A DNA stretch of 60,000 nt. Origin: Adiantum capillus-veneris (lineage: Eukaryota; Streptophyta; Polypodiopsida; Polypodiales; Pteridaceae). Positions 51,393 through 60,000 of the stretch are shown here, piece after piece. The stretch is taken from NCBI GenBank assembly GCA_014529385.2, contig CM043969.1, positions 66,538,676 through 66,598,675 on the forward strand, given 5' to 3'. The notes beneath the pieces are model-generated. The model saw only the letters and a program-made list of their open reading frames with translations, searched no databases and was not told the DNA's origin. The translations under genes were made by a program, and so were the position numbers. Position 1 is the stretch's first letter; each line of letters starts with the position of its first letter.

Positions 51393-51909
51393 GTTGTATC
51401 TGTTGTGAGTGTATGTGTACATGTGAAACAATGTTAACTCATAAAACTCGGATGTCCATGAGGACTACATCTCTAATGACAAAAGCGTCTGCCTAAGGAT
51501 TCTGGGTGCATAGTCCTGGTCGTTCTTCTTGTATACTTTGCTGGTGTATGAGGAGAGCGGCCGGGAGTGCCCTACCCGACTCCTAGAACAAACAAAAATC
51601 TAGAGACTCCAGGTTTGTATGAGTTTGAGAAATGGATGTCTAGAGCTTTCTATCTCTATTTGACTAGTGCATGAAAACATCTAGATGAGTTTGATGTGAA
51701 CTATCAAACCAAGATGTCATGAATGATTATGAACTCCATACCAGTCTAATATGAAATGCTAGACCAGGATGTGGATTTCAATGTAAAATGTTGAGCGAAC
51801 ATGTGTCTTATGTATGTTTTGTATGCCATATATGTTTTGTTGTTGGCATGACTACATGGTGACAGTGACTGTTGATATGTGTCATTGATTTTGGTTTTGA
51901 CAGAGCTAA

Positions 51910-52160
51910 TCGAGAACAATAACTCTTCTTTCACGGGGGGTATGTCACCAGATGATGATGGGGCATATACCATGTGGCTAGCTGTACGGACGACTGTGCA
52001 GTAGGCTGCTGACATAGACAAACTGTGCACGCTGCTAATGTGGACAACTGTGCAGGCCGGCTGTGTTGACGTGGCCCAATGGTACAAGCGTGATGCTGCC
52101 AATTGATTTTTGTGAGTTGCTTTTAGCAACACAAGCTGTAGAAGTGAGGCCAGTGTGCCA
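51910..52160 (+). repeat. Polypurine-like tract and LTR start
   Basis: ACTCTTCTTTCACGGGGGGTA then TGTCACCAGATGATGATGGG from about 51943 parallels the 27479-27500 and 47929-47950 arrangements. GACGTGGCCCAATGG near 52070 recalls the U3 of the other LTRs. The end is undefined. Confidence 0.5.
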
Positions 52161-52429
52161 GGTGTAGTCAGATTTTGAGAGTGGTCTCAAGAAGAGAGTA
52201 ATAGGTACTATTTTCAAACATTGATAAAATAATACTACCAGGAGCCCCTAACTTAGGGGCCAATGAATCTGTGATGGAAACTATACCTCTTGTCCCTTGG
52301 AGGTGTTGTCTAAAATGAAGGGCTTGCCGTCTAAAATTGTTCTGAAGTCTTTCAATATCTAATACCATAGACTCTAATGATCTGTGTGCACTAAAAAGAC
52401 TCCGCAAAGCAAGTAATGCTTCCATGAAC

Positions 52430-52775
52430 TCAAAGCATGAATCAGCACTAAGAGGTCCTCGAAAATTTGTGCAACCCTCTCTAACTTCAGGAGAATGTGA
52501 CTCTCATACACTACCACATGGCCATCCTGCATCAACTCTTACTCCCAAACTATTACCACATGCATCGCAATGCACCTCAAAAGGCCTTTGCAGGTTTGGA
52601 AGTACCAGAACAGGTCTTGTGGTCAACATCTCCTTCAGCTGCTCAAATGACATAAATCTGAGTAAGACCCCAAGTGAATGGAACCCTTACCTTGTAAGGG
52701 AGTGCAATAGAAATGAAATATCCACAAACTTATTAAGAAACCTCTTGTAATAAGAACATAAGCAGCATACAACGA
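52430..52775 (-). pseudogene. Chromovirus RT end and RNase H start
   Basis: On the minus strand: CSYYKRFLNKFVDISFLLHS-like text (about 52765-52700), FEQLKEMLTTRPVLVLPNLQ and RPFEVHCDACGNSLGV (about 52655-52550), with the RNase H Asp in HCDA. Frameshifts follow at about 52540. This is an isolated fragment. Confidence 0.75.
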
Positions 52776-53049
52776 AACGCTCCCCAAACATCCCGTTTGA
52801 GTCGTTTTGAGGTTCAAACAATACCATAACAGCATTTGTCACTATTCCACTCAAGAGTAAAATACCAATTAATGAAACCAGTATTTAAAATCAGAGTACA
52901 GTTCAAATCAGCACCAAGACTGGTTTAAAAGAGATACCATCCATTTCATACGAATTTTAAACAATACTTCCTCAAACAGAGTTCAAAAGTATCTAACTGG
53001 AAAACAACTCGAAAATTCATTCAGGTTTCTGTTCGGACAGCCGAACTTT

Positions 53050-53348
53050 GAGGGCAACTGGCTTGTCCTTCTACATCAGGGTAATGGTTCCGTTCCGAAT
53101 GTGTAGAATCGCATCATTCTTGTCGTGCCAAGGCATGCCGAAGAGGACGTCGCAATTGCCCAACTTCATAATGTGCAAATCAACTTTTCCATGATAATCT
53201 TGGATAGTCACTCGAAGAGCACCAATGAGTGGTACCACTTTCTGAGTTTGCCGTGGCTAGCTCGGCTTCTATTTCTCCACCCTTTGCATCATAATCAAAG
53301 TGCAATTGCTTCAAGAATTCTGGATGGATGAAGTTCTCTGTAGCTCCA
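53050..53348 (-). pseudogene. Chromovirus protease fragment cut by an LTR
   Basis: On the minus strand: HGATENFIHPEFLKQLHFDY (about 53347-53288), a KVDLHIMKLGNCDVLFGMPW-type second block and KNDAILHIRNGTITLM (about 53115-53070). The active-site Asp-Thr/Ser pair just before GATENFI is lost where the LTR at 53349 begins, so that LTR inserted into the protease gene. Confidence 0.75.
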
Positions 53349-54011
53349 TGTCACAAAATGCTAACGTGTCAAGTCATTGAAGAGTAGAGCCAACCTTCAC
53401 ATTACGGCCAAGGGGCCTAAAACCTTAAGAAGAACAAGCAACAACAGAAGAAGAAGTCCTACCAACTTATGGGACCCCGTTCGATGGTGCCCAAGTGACA
53501 AAGGGATTAAAATAAAGCAGGACCCACACACACAAACACTTGCGCAACTGATGACGTGGCAACAGTACGGACGCTCCGAAAATTGCACTGACATGCTAAC
53601 ATGGCAGCCTGTACGAATTTGCGCGATTTGCGCTACTGACGTGGCAGTTGCACAGATTTTCGTAAATTACGCTGGCAGCTTTTGGGCCAGCTGTTTTTGA
53701 GTTTAAAGCTTTTCACTGTAACTGCTTTTCATAGGCCAAGGGCGTTTAAATAAGTGCAGAGGGCTCATTCTCTGGCATTTTTCATGGAGAAGGTGCAAAG
53801 TCTCCATGGAGTACCAACGTTGTACAGAGTTCAAGTAATACAAAGGAATACCGAAAGGGGCGCCAAGGTTTGGGGCCAATACTCTCAGGGGTGGAATTCC
53901 ACCACTCCGTGTGGCGTGTCGTCTCTCTCTTCAGTTTTAGCTGTTATTGAAGTGCTAAAAGTCTGTTCAGCCTATTCTTTTCTATTCGCACGTCGTGCCC
54001 GCCTTGTGACA
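53349..54011 (+). repeat. 5' LTR of the + strand chromovirus
   Basis: 663 bp, TGTCACAA...TTGTGACA with matching inverted ends. It contains GAAAGGGGCGCCAAGGTTTGG, shared with the other family LTRs, and GTTTAAATAAGTGCAGAGGG near 53743 as a possible start region. A near copy in the opposite direction is at 38207-38812. Confidence 0.92.
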
Positions 54012-54012
54012 G

Positions 54013-54024
54013 TGGTATCAGAGC
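54013..54024 (+). other. Primer binding site, exact initiator tRNA-Met type
   Basis: TGGTATCAGAGC, one base after the LTR end, is a perfect match to the usual plant site. Confidence 0.93.
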
Positions 54025-54092
54025 ATTAGGCGTGTGCTTTTTGAAAGCATACCTGTAGTGCGGATAATGTGTCGTGCTCTCTACAGTGGGTG

Positions 54093-54395
54093 GGGGCGAG
54101 GGCAAGGGGGGTGGGTAGGGGACGAGGGAGAAAGAGGGGGACGAGGGCTGGTGATGGGGTGTGAAGGGGCGAGGGCTAGGTAGGGGGACGAGGGCAAGAG
54201 AGGGGGTGGGTAGCGGCAAGGGCGGGTAGGGGATGGGTAGGGGCGAGGGCAAAGGGAGGGGTGGGTAGGAGCGAGGGTAAGAGAGGGGTAGGTAGGGGCG
54301 AATAGGGGGAGGGCAGGGGCGAGGGTAAGAGAGGGGGGTGGGTAGGGGCGAGTAGGGGGAGGGCAGGGGCGAGGGCAAAGGGAGGGGGTGGGTAA
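54093..54395. repeat. G-rich minisatellite
   Basis: Imperfect units such as GGGGCGAGGGCAAAGGGAGG and GGTGGGTAGGGGCGAG repeat across about 300 bp with many GGG runs on the + strand. It joins the protease-side frame directly to the 39-bp LTR stub. Pro-rich frames on the minus strand (to 54081) come from it. Confidence 0.88.
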
Positions 54396-55330
54396 GGGTA
54401 GTGAATGGTGACGCTGGAATGACATGGAGCAGAGAGATATCATGAGCATGAACAAGGAATTTATCAGGCTTGAAATCAACATCTTTTTGGTTGTATCCCG
54501 TCTCGAGGAAGCTCTGCGAAGGGAGTTCGCTAGACATAGAGGAGAGCTTTGTTCTGGTCGGAGAAGCAGACACTGGGGCTGATGGTGAAGGGGGGTGAAC
54601 TCCTGTAGAGGGGATTTCTTTCCGCTTCTATGGCTCTTCATGGGCTCACCAATTTCAAAGGCTTCCACCAAGGGTGCATCAGGAGTATTCTCTGTGACCT
54701 TCAACCTTTGAGTTGGCTCAGGTGGCTCATTAGGTTTAGTTATTGTGGAAACATTGGAAGAGGGTGTAACTTCAAGCAAAGAGTGAATAGAGACTCCATA
54801 ACAAGGCATAGATTTGGTAGCATCCAACCACTCCAACAGATCCTCATTCGACCCGTAAGGTGGAGTAGGCTGTTCCAATTCGAGGCTGGTTGCTAGGAAC
54901 AAAGAACTATGTTGCACGACGAGATCCATGCCTCCTTCTAGGCGAATTGGTTGTGGTTGCATTGGGGAGCCAGGAGTATGTATCCACATGGCATCGTTTC
55001 CCCAATCATGGAAGTGCTTTAGTGTGTCGCAGCCATGGTCTACCGATGAGCAAGGGAAATCCGCCCTCCACCTATGGAAGACAAACCACAACAAAATCCA
55101 AACTAAAAGTGAAATCTTGTACCTGCAGAGGCACCTTTTCTACTATGCCCACAGGGTATAGTGTCCTCTGGTCGGCCAATGTTACATAGAGGCAGGTTGA
55201 GTAGGCTGCAGGCCTAAAGCCATCATAGTGAACTCAGGCATCATATTGATGTCAAATCCACCATCCACAATTACTCCTGAAAATTTGTGACCCAAGATGG
55301 ACACTCTCAAGCGAGGGCTTCTATAATCAG
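54396..55330 (-). pseudogene. Retropepsin-like protease and downstream region of the nested element
   Basis: On the minus strand: SPRLRVSILGHKFSGVIVDG and GGFDINMMPEFTMMALGL (about 55315-55225) give the D-G-G active site typical of pepsin-like domains of some plant Ty3 groups. GGFPLLIGRPWLRH-type text (about 55060-55025) is the conserved closing block. A stop near 55180 and a frameshift separate them. Beyond it, an open stretch (HDWGNDAMWIHTPGSPMQPQ, then LEQPTPPYGSNEDLLEWLDA) has no recognised domain and ends in the minisatellite. Confidence 0.7.
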
Positions 55331-56328
55331 TGAGGGGAGCAACGAGATTGGATACCATATAGGACTCTCATGGTCGTACTGGGAGGTGCCCGCCACTAGG
55401 ATTTGCTCTGGGGTAAAGTGATTGAAACTGTTAAGGGTTTCACTTCGAAAACTCGCATCTAGCCGCAACATGTCATAGAGCGACACTTGTTGAAAAGTGT
55501 TCTTCAAAATTGTCTCTGCTGTAGGCTTTTCTTTTTCTTCCAGTGCCTTATCTGGTATCTTGATCTGCTTTAGATCAGCCACTGCTTTCAAGAAGGCTTC
55601 ATCAATATCGGAGAGCAAAGATTTGGATTCTTGCTTGTCACGGAGTGGGGCTTGGCGCCAGCTGAAGGCAGAGTATCCACTGTTGGAAGAATGTGTGGGG
55701 GAGTCGAACGTGTTGGAATACTAAGACCGAGAGTGGCTCTCTGGGCCCGGGTGAGGACGCCCGCTGGCTCCTCTACCAACTACAACTTCTCTTGAGTGGT
55801 AACCACATGGGCATAAGGGGGTGGTTGAGGAGTGGTGCTAATTGCTATCAAATTGTGCTTGGGAAAGGTGAACTCATTTTGGCTTTAACTTGGGTTCACA
55901 ACCGTGGATGCACGAAATTTAGGACAATCTTTACTGTAGTGATCCTTCGTTTCAGGGCAATGACGGCACGGAGGGGACCCTTCTAGCAACGGACATTTGC
56001 TCATCTGTAGCACAAAATGGGCCGATTCAATGGGCGAGTCGAAGGGTGAGGTGGTTCTTGCTCCTGGTGCATAGAGTTGGAGGTGGAGGCATAGAAGTTT
56101 TGAGGTGATGAGGGAGCATGGGTATGATAAAAGCTCTAAGAGGGAAAAGTGCTCTGCATACCTTGCATAGGAGGGGCTGTCAGCAAAGGTGGCATATGGT
56201 GTGGATGGCCCCACGGGGAGAAACCATGTTGGATGCAAGTGCTTACCCTTGTTGAAGAGTAGGACCAAGACTTTGCTGTATTTGTCGCAATCCCTTTGGG
56301 TAGTAGCAGTCCTTGTCCTCATGTCCAA
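55300..56328 (-). pseudogene. Third zinc knuckle and pre-protease linker of the nested element
   Basis: A frame from 56328 overlaps the gag end by about 86 bp in another frame. It ends with CRHCPETKDHYSKDC near 55950-55905, a knuckle with five rather than four residues before His. Further down, TAETILKNTFQQVSLYDMLR and LDASFRSETLNSFNHF (about 55520-55420) is the gag-protease linker motif. Several stops divide this region. Confidence 0.65.
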
Positions 56329-57406
56329 ACTTTTCGCAGAAGTGGCAATAAGCCCGAAGGGGACAGTCTTGTGGAGGATGTCCTAGAGAGCGACACGAGC
56401 TGCACAATACCATAGCCTTCGTCTCCTGCTGAGACCGAAGCTCTTCTAGCTCTCTCTTGATTTGATCCAAAGCCTCAAGATGTGGTGGTTTCTCCTGTCT
56501 AAGAGAGATTGATTTCTCCTCTTGAAGAGCGCGTTGTAGTTTTAGGGCTTCAAGTTCCCTACGTAAAGAAGTCAATGGATCAGTAGGACTTTTCGAAAAC
56601 ACAGAGGGGGTCTCTATGTGAGGGGAGTTGGTGAACAGCTTCCTAGCCCCCTCTATCCGAGTAGCAGCTGCGACGAACTCCTCCAGAGTGGCGTATGGTC
56701 GAAGACTCTCTCGGAGTTTTTGCTGAGAAGTTTTGGGAAGAGCCTTCTCCACCCACTTCTTAACCATAAATTCACAAGGTTGCTGGGGAAGCTTGGCAAC
56801 CAGAGACTTGGTTTTAGTCATAAGTTCTGCAAAAATCTCCTTTGGCTGGAGCACCATGTTGGCCAACTCATCCAAAACCTTTTCTTGGTAGTCACCTGGC
56901 CTGAATGCTGCACAGGACTGTTGTCTTAAAGCTGCCCAAGTTGCAAAATGGTTCTCTGCAAACTGACTGTACCATTTGTCTGCTAAGTCATCCAAGGTAG
57001 ACCGAAAGAGTACCAAATAAGCATCTTCTCTATTAAGACCACAACCCCTACAGAGAGATACAAACCTCCTTGCATGGTCGTCTGCATCTTCTGAAGAGAG
57101 TTCCTTGAAGGTAGGAAACTTGATGTTTACCTTGGCCAAAACACTAGCCAATGCCTCCATGGCCTCTTGCTCAAGAACGTGTTGCTCAATAGCTTGCTGT
57201 AACAAAATGGGGGAGAGCTTCACTGGGGAAGTTGACCTGGAAGATGTCGAACTTGATGGAGGAATGGATGAGGTTGTATGTGGAGGTATGGGTGATGAGG
57301 TTGGTGGACTTCTACCAGGTACCAAGGGTTGACGCCTTCTGTTGTAGTACTTCAGAGGACTTAGTAGTGCGCTTTGACGCTCAAATGACCGCCTTGTATG
57401 TGTCAT
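56243..57406 (-). CDS. Gag of the nested element, 387 residues
   Basis: The frame is open from Met at 57406 to the stop at 56243. The N-terminal ~90 residues are Ser/Pro-rich. Residues about 105-270 form the retrotransposon capsid region (VNIKFPTFKELSSEDADDHA, then ADKWYSQFAENHFATWAALR and QKLRESLRPYATLEEFVAAA). A charged, coiled-coil-like stretch with LRRELEALKLQRALQEEK follows. Two perfect CX2CX4HX4C knuckles lie at 335-348 (CSSCRSLGHPPQDC) and 354-367 (CHFCEKFGHEDKDC). It would bind and package element RNA. It is the best-preserved gag in the window. Confidence 0.88.
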   Translation of the reverse strand: MTHTRRSFERQSALLSPLKYYNRRRQPLVPGRSPPTSSPIPPHTTSSIPPSSSTSSRSTSPVKLSPILLQQAIEQHVLEQEAMEALASVLAKVNIKFPTFKELSSEDADDHARRFVSLCRGCGLNREDAYLVLFRSTLDDLADKWYSQFAENHFATWAALRQQSCAAFRPGDYQEKVLDELANMVLQPKEIFAELMTKTKSLVAKLPQQPCEFMVKKWVEKALPKTSQQKLRESLRPYATLEEFVAAATRIEGARKLFTNSPHIETPSVFSKSPTDPLTSLRRELEALKLQRALQEEKSISLRQEKPPHLEALDQIKRELEELRSQQETKAMVLCSSCRSLGHPPQDCPLRAYCHFCEKFGHEDKDCYYPKGLRQIQQSLGPTLQQG

Positions 57407-57489
57407 GCAGTGACCACCAACCCAACCAAACTTTGGGCAAGAAGACCCTTAACTGGCTGAACACAGGTCTAGACTCTACTAGACAAGGC

Positions 57490-57781
57490 AAGTGACTAAA
57501 CCACCTGGCTGGACCAGGGACGAGGAGGGACTAGACCAGGGACGAGGAAGGACTAGACCGAGGACGAGGAAGGTCTAGACCAGGACGAGAGCTGGTTGGA
57601 CCAAGTCGAGAGAGAGGACCACGAGTTGTACCAGGGGCGAGAGAGGACCAGATCAACAGGCTGCACAGCGAAAGGCAAAGTAGGCGAAGCTAGGTAAAAA
57701 CCAGCTAGCTTTCAATTTGTACCTCAATAGAGAGTGAGACTTCAGTTGAGGTCCCACCGTGATCGCCAAAATGGGAGCACT
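57490..57781 (-). other. Leader of the nested element with ~22-bp repeats
   Basis: GGACTAGACC-AGGGACGAGGA units recur at 57505-57600 and decay to 57660. Immediately inside the LTR the minus strand reads AGTGCTCCCATTTTGGCGAT. This is not the initiator-Met type, and I cannot assign the priming tRNA. Confidence 0.6.
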
Positions 57782-58315
57782 TGTAGCGCAGATAATGTGT
57801 CGTGCTCTCTAGAGTGGGTGTTCCTCAGTACAATGTGCGTGACAATCTCACTCAAAATAGACTGGAAACAAAGGAACAATAGATAACAACTGAGCTCACA
57901 GAGACACAACAGCAGACCCGAACATATGACTCGACTATCTCAAAGAACCGATACAGACTCTGGTGTGGCAGCACACTCAGCTCCAACCCAGGACTCACAC
58001 GTACAATGGGGGTGTCGAGGCTCAGATGTGCAGGGATGGTGAAGACGTGCTGTGTGTATAGTCTCGCTACTCTAGACGACGGCACTGGACCATATATGAA
58101 GAAGATGATCCCCCAACGGCTCATAAATGTCAGCCACCTAAGCCTATCACCAAACTGAGTGGTGGTGGTGACCTGGCCAGGATGTCCACTAGACCACCGT
58201 CCGTATCCCTGCCACGTGTTACTGCCCAACCCATAGAGTCCGTCCAGTTGGACCAGACCAGACCAACTGTACTAACAGTGTGTGTCCTGTGAAAGTGACA
58301 CTGTAGCCTGCTACA
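57782..58315 (-). repeat. 5' LTR of the nested element
   Basis: 534 bp. Its TGTAGCGCAGATAATGTGTC start on the + strand matches the 39-bp stub at 54054 (TGTAGTGCGGATAATGTGTC) with about three differences. It ends CTACA next to the ATACC duplication. Confidence 0.87.
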
Positions 58316-58318
58316 ATA

Positions 58319-58638
58319 CCGGTCCTACAAAAGAGCAGACAGAGCAAACTAGAGGCTATTGGAATTTTATCAAAGAATCTTCAATGCTTTTTTGAAAGCA
58401 TACCGGTCCTACAAAAGAGCAAACAGAGCAAACTAGAGGCTACTGGAATTTTATCAAAGAATCTTCGATGCTTTTCTGAAAGCATACTGGTCCTACAAAA
58501 GAGTAGACAGAGCAACTAGAGGCTACTGGAATTTTATCAAAGAATCTTCGATGCTTTTCTGAAAGCATACCGGTCCTACAAAAGAGCAGACAGAGCAAAC
58601 TAGAGGCTACTAGAATTTTATCAAAGAATCTTCGATTC
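58319..58638 (+). repeat. Leader tandem repeats of the + strand chromovirus
   Basis: Four units of 83-84 bp start at 58319, 58403, 58487 and 58570 (CCGGTCCTACAAAAGAGC... to ...GAAAGCATA), the last one cut short. A partial unit end (TGCTTTTTGAAAGCATACC) remains at 54035-54053, so the nested element split the array. Confidence 0.93.
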
Positions 58639-58747
58639 CTGACCCCGGACTTATTAGGCACTCCCACCCTTACTTCATCACGCATCCGGCGTGCTCCCAT
58701 CTTCATCGCTTTGTCTTACAGGGCATAAGCCATAAAGAACCCAAGAC

Positions 58748-59890
58748 ATGGCGTTCATGGATTCAACAATATATTTGCAATTTCTACTCGACGAGCTTCA
58801 CGACATTCTTTCGCGGCATCCTCAGCACAATCTTCCGATGCTGCAAAGTTTTCAACAATTTTTGAACTACATGTTACCTCCTTTGATGCCCCAGGTGGTA
58901 CCTCCTCCTCCGACACAAGAAAGTACGAGAGCTTCCAACCGGCAACCTTCTCAGCCGTCTAGTCCGATCAGGGGAGTCATCACGAATATGGTGCAGCCAT
59001 CTGACCCTAATCCAGTGCAACCGCCTTTGCCACCGCCATTGCCCCCACCTCCACCAAGCTACAATGGTTGGAAACAATATGGATACCCTTATTATCCATA
59101 CCCGGGATATGCGCCTAACCAACACAAAGATTTCAAGGATAGCGGCACGACAGTCAAATTTCACTTTTTCCAGGGTGAAAGATCGGAAGAAAGCATTGCA
59201 GTTCCTACAGCAATTCGACAATGTCTATGCTTTGGGAAACTATATAGAAGAATCCAAGATTGCTGGAGGAGCGGGATTTCTTCAGGATAATGCTATGCAA
59301 TGGTGGAGTTCAATCGCGAAGACAGTTTTTGCATGCAGTTACATGACTTTTATGTTTGAAGTCCGGATTTTGGCAGAGTGGTGCAACTTGAAAATGCTTG
59401 CCACCGAAACCATGGACGACTATAACCAAAGGTTTCTCGACGTGTATTTTCTGGTGTCCTTCAAGTTCATTTCCTTGGAGAACCAGTGCGAGCGCTACAC
59501 CATTGGACTACCATCACCATTGCAGGAATATTGTCTTTCCAAGCAAGTCTCTACCATGCAAGAGCTTATGGACCATGCCGCAATCGGCTACAAACTGATG
59601 AAGGGAAAGCTAGAGTTTACCACAGAAGAACCTCCGGCCACTAACCACAACTCTCGCCAACAAAGAACAAATCCTCAGGAGTCTCGTGAAAGCGAACCAC
59701 AAAGGCCTTGTTTGACACCTCAACAACGAGATACCTTACTACAAGAAGGCCGATGTTTTGGATGCTTTCAAACAGACATTGCTATTTTGGTTGTCCCCAA
59801 CGCACTGCCAGACCAGCAAAGCCGACGCCCGCGCCGACGGTCGACAGAAACCCAGGACCATCTCCAGCCAAACGAGCTAAACCGGCCATT
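58748..59890 (+). pseudogene. Gag of the + strand chromovirus, twice frameshifted
   Basis: Starts MAFMDSTIYLQFLLDELHDI at 58748, followed by a Pro-rich linker (about residues 50-125, with PPLPPPLPPPPPSYNGW). At about 59170-59200 the capsid region shifts frame (KALQFLQQFDNVYALGNYIE, then NAMQWWSSIAKTVFACSYMT and MDDYNQRFLDVYFLVSF, to about 59470). A one-base change at about 59775 shifts the frame within the knuckle, which reads CFGCFQT in one frame and CYFGCPQ in the next. With these breaks intact Gag cannot be made from this copy. The protease would lie beyond the window. Confidence 0.85.
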
Positions 59891-60000
59891 GGATTAGTAC
59901 CTCACATCTATGGCATACGCCTTGAAAGTACAAATGAATTGTGTCGAGCATATGGCAAGTCAACAGTTTGAAAGCCCTAATTTTCTGTAACCCAATTGCT

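Larger units (their letters stand above)
54054..58315 (-). mobile_element. Nested gag-protease LTR element without RT or integrase
   Basis: Outer ends TGTAG...CTACA are flanked by a perfect 5-bp duplication ATACC (54049-54053 and 58316-58320). A full LTR (57782-58315) is at the right; at the left only 39 bp of its partner remain (54054-54092). Genes read on the minus strand: gag, a knuckle-bearing region, protease, then a frame that dissolves into a G-rich minisatellite. No RT, RNase H or integrase text exists, so it is non-autonomous or heavily deleted. It sits exactly in the leader repeat of the chromovirus at 53349 and is therefore younger. Confidence 0.88.
53349..60000 (+). mobile_element. 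+ strand chromovirus, 5' half, running out of the window
   Basis: LTR 53349-54011, primer site, a leader of tandem repeats, gag from 58748 with a zinc knuckle at the end of the window. Another element (54054-58315) is nested in the leader. It is related to the minus-strand element at 31612-37556 by LTR and leader similarity. Confidence 0.85.

Noticed and set aside
54081-54573. Long Pro-rich frames on the minus strand
   Set aside because: These come from the G-rich minisatellite at 54093-54395. Only the part above about 54400 continues from the protease region.
58319-58638. Four regular repeats that might suggest a CRISPR array
   Set aside because: The whole 83-84-bp unit is repeated with no unique spacers, and it lies in a retrotransposon leader of a plant genome.

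Overview
This is nuclear DNA of a land plant. The evidence is spliceosomal introns with GT/AG borders, plant-type chromoviruses (Ty3/gypsy with a C-terminal chromodomain and an initiator-Met-type primer site), a copia gag, L1-type LINEs, and one host gene whose protein matches the plastid/cyanobacterial branch of the VTT (DedA / SNARE-associated Golgi protein) family. Very long introns packed with old transposons point to a large-genome species. A fern or other seed-free plant is my inference; the sequence does not prove it. No rRNA, tRNA, CRISPR array or bacterial-type gene was recognised.

The one host gene I can support lies on the minus strand between 24279 and 50187. Five exons (50135-50187, 49541-49633, 31069-31292, 30282-30348, 24279-24389) join in phase at consensus splice sites and encode about 182 residues of a VTT protein. 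The 5' exons were not found. Two introns are huge: 18,248 bp (31293-49540) and 5,892 bp (24390-30281). Most of the middle of the window is therefore intron filled with transposons on both strands.

Layout: 1-706 flank with short repeats; 707-10684 a full-length but broken chromovirus with two LTRs of about 1.73 kb that carry CA microsatellites; 10685-16990 mostly unassigned, with a GC-rich repeat block, inverted repeats and a 133-nt near-perfect hairpin; 17000-18900 an L1 remnant; 19040-23400 AT-rich DNA with tandem duplications; 24279-50187 the VTT gene. Its introns hold an L1 fragment, a chromovirus 3' end with LTR, and a decayed copy of a second LINE family (28131-29640). They also hold a minus-strand chromovirus (31612-37556) carrying a hAT-type MITE, another L1 fragment, an LTR, a gag fragment, a segmental duplication split by a solo LTR (41504-42854), and a LINE with an uninterrupted 805-residue reverse transcriptase frame (44420-46837).

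The region 50190-60000 has a second MITE copy, chromovirus fragments, and a + strand chromovirus (53349 to beyond the window end). A gag-protease-only element (54054-58315, perfect 5-bp target duplication ATACC) is nested in its leader. Nearly all retroelement frames contain stops, frameshifts or deletions of catalytic regions. The 805-residue LINE frame is the exception.
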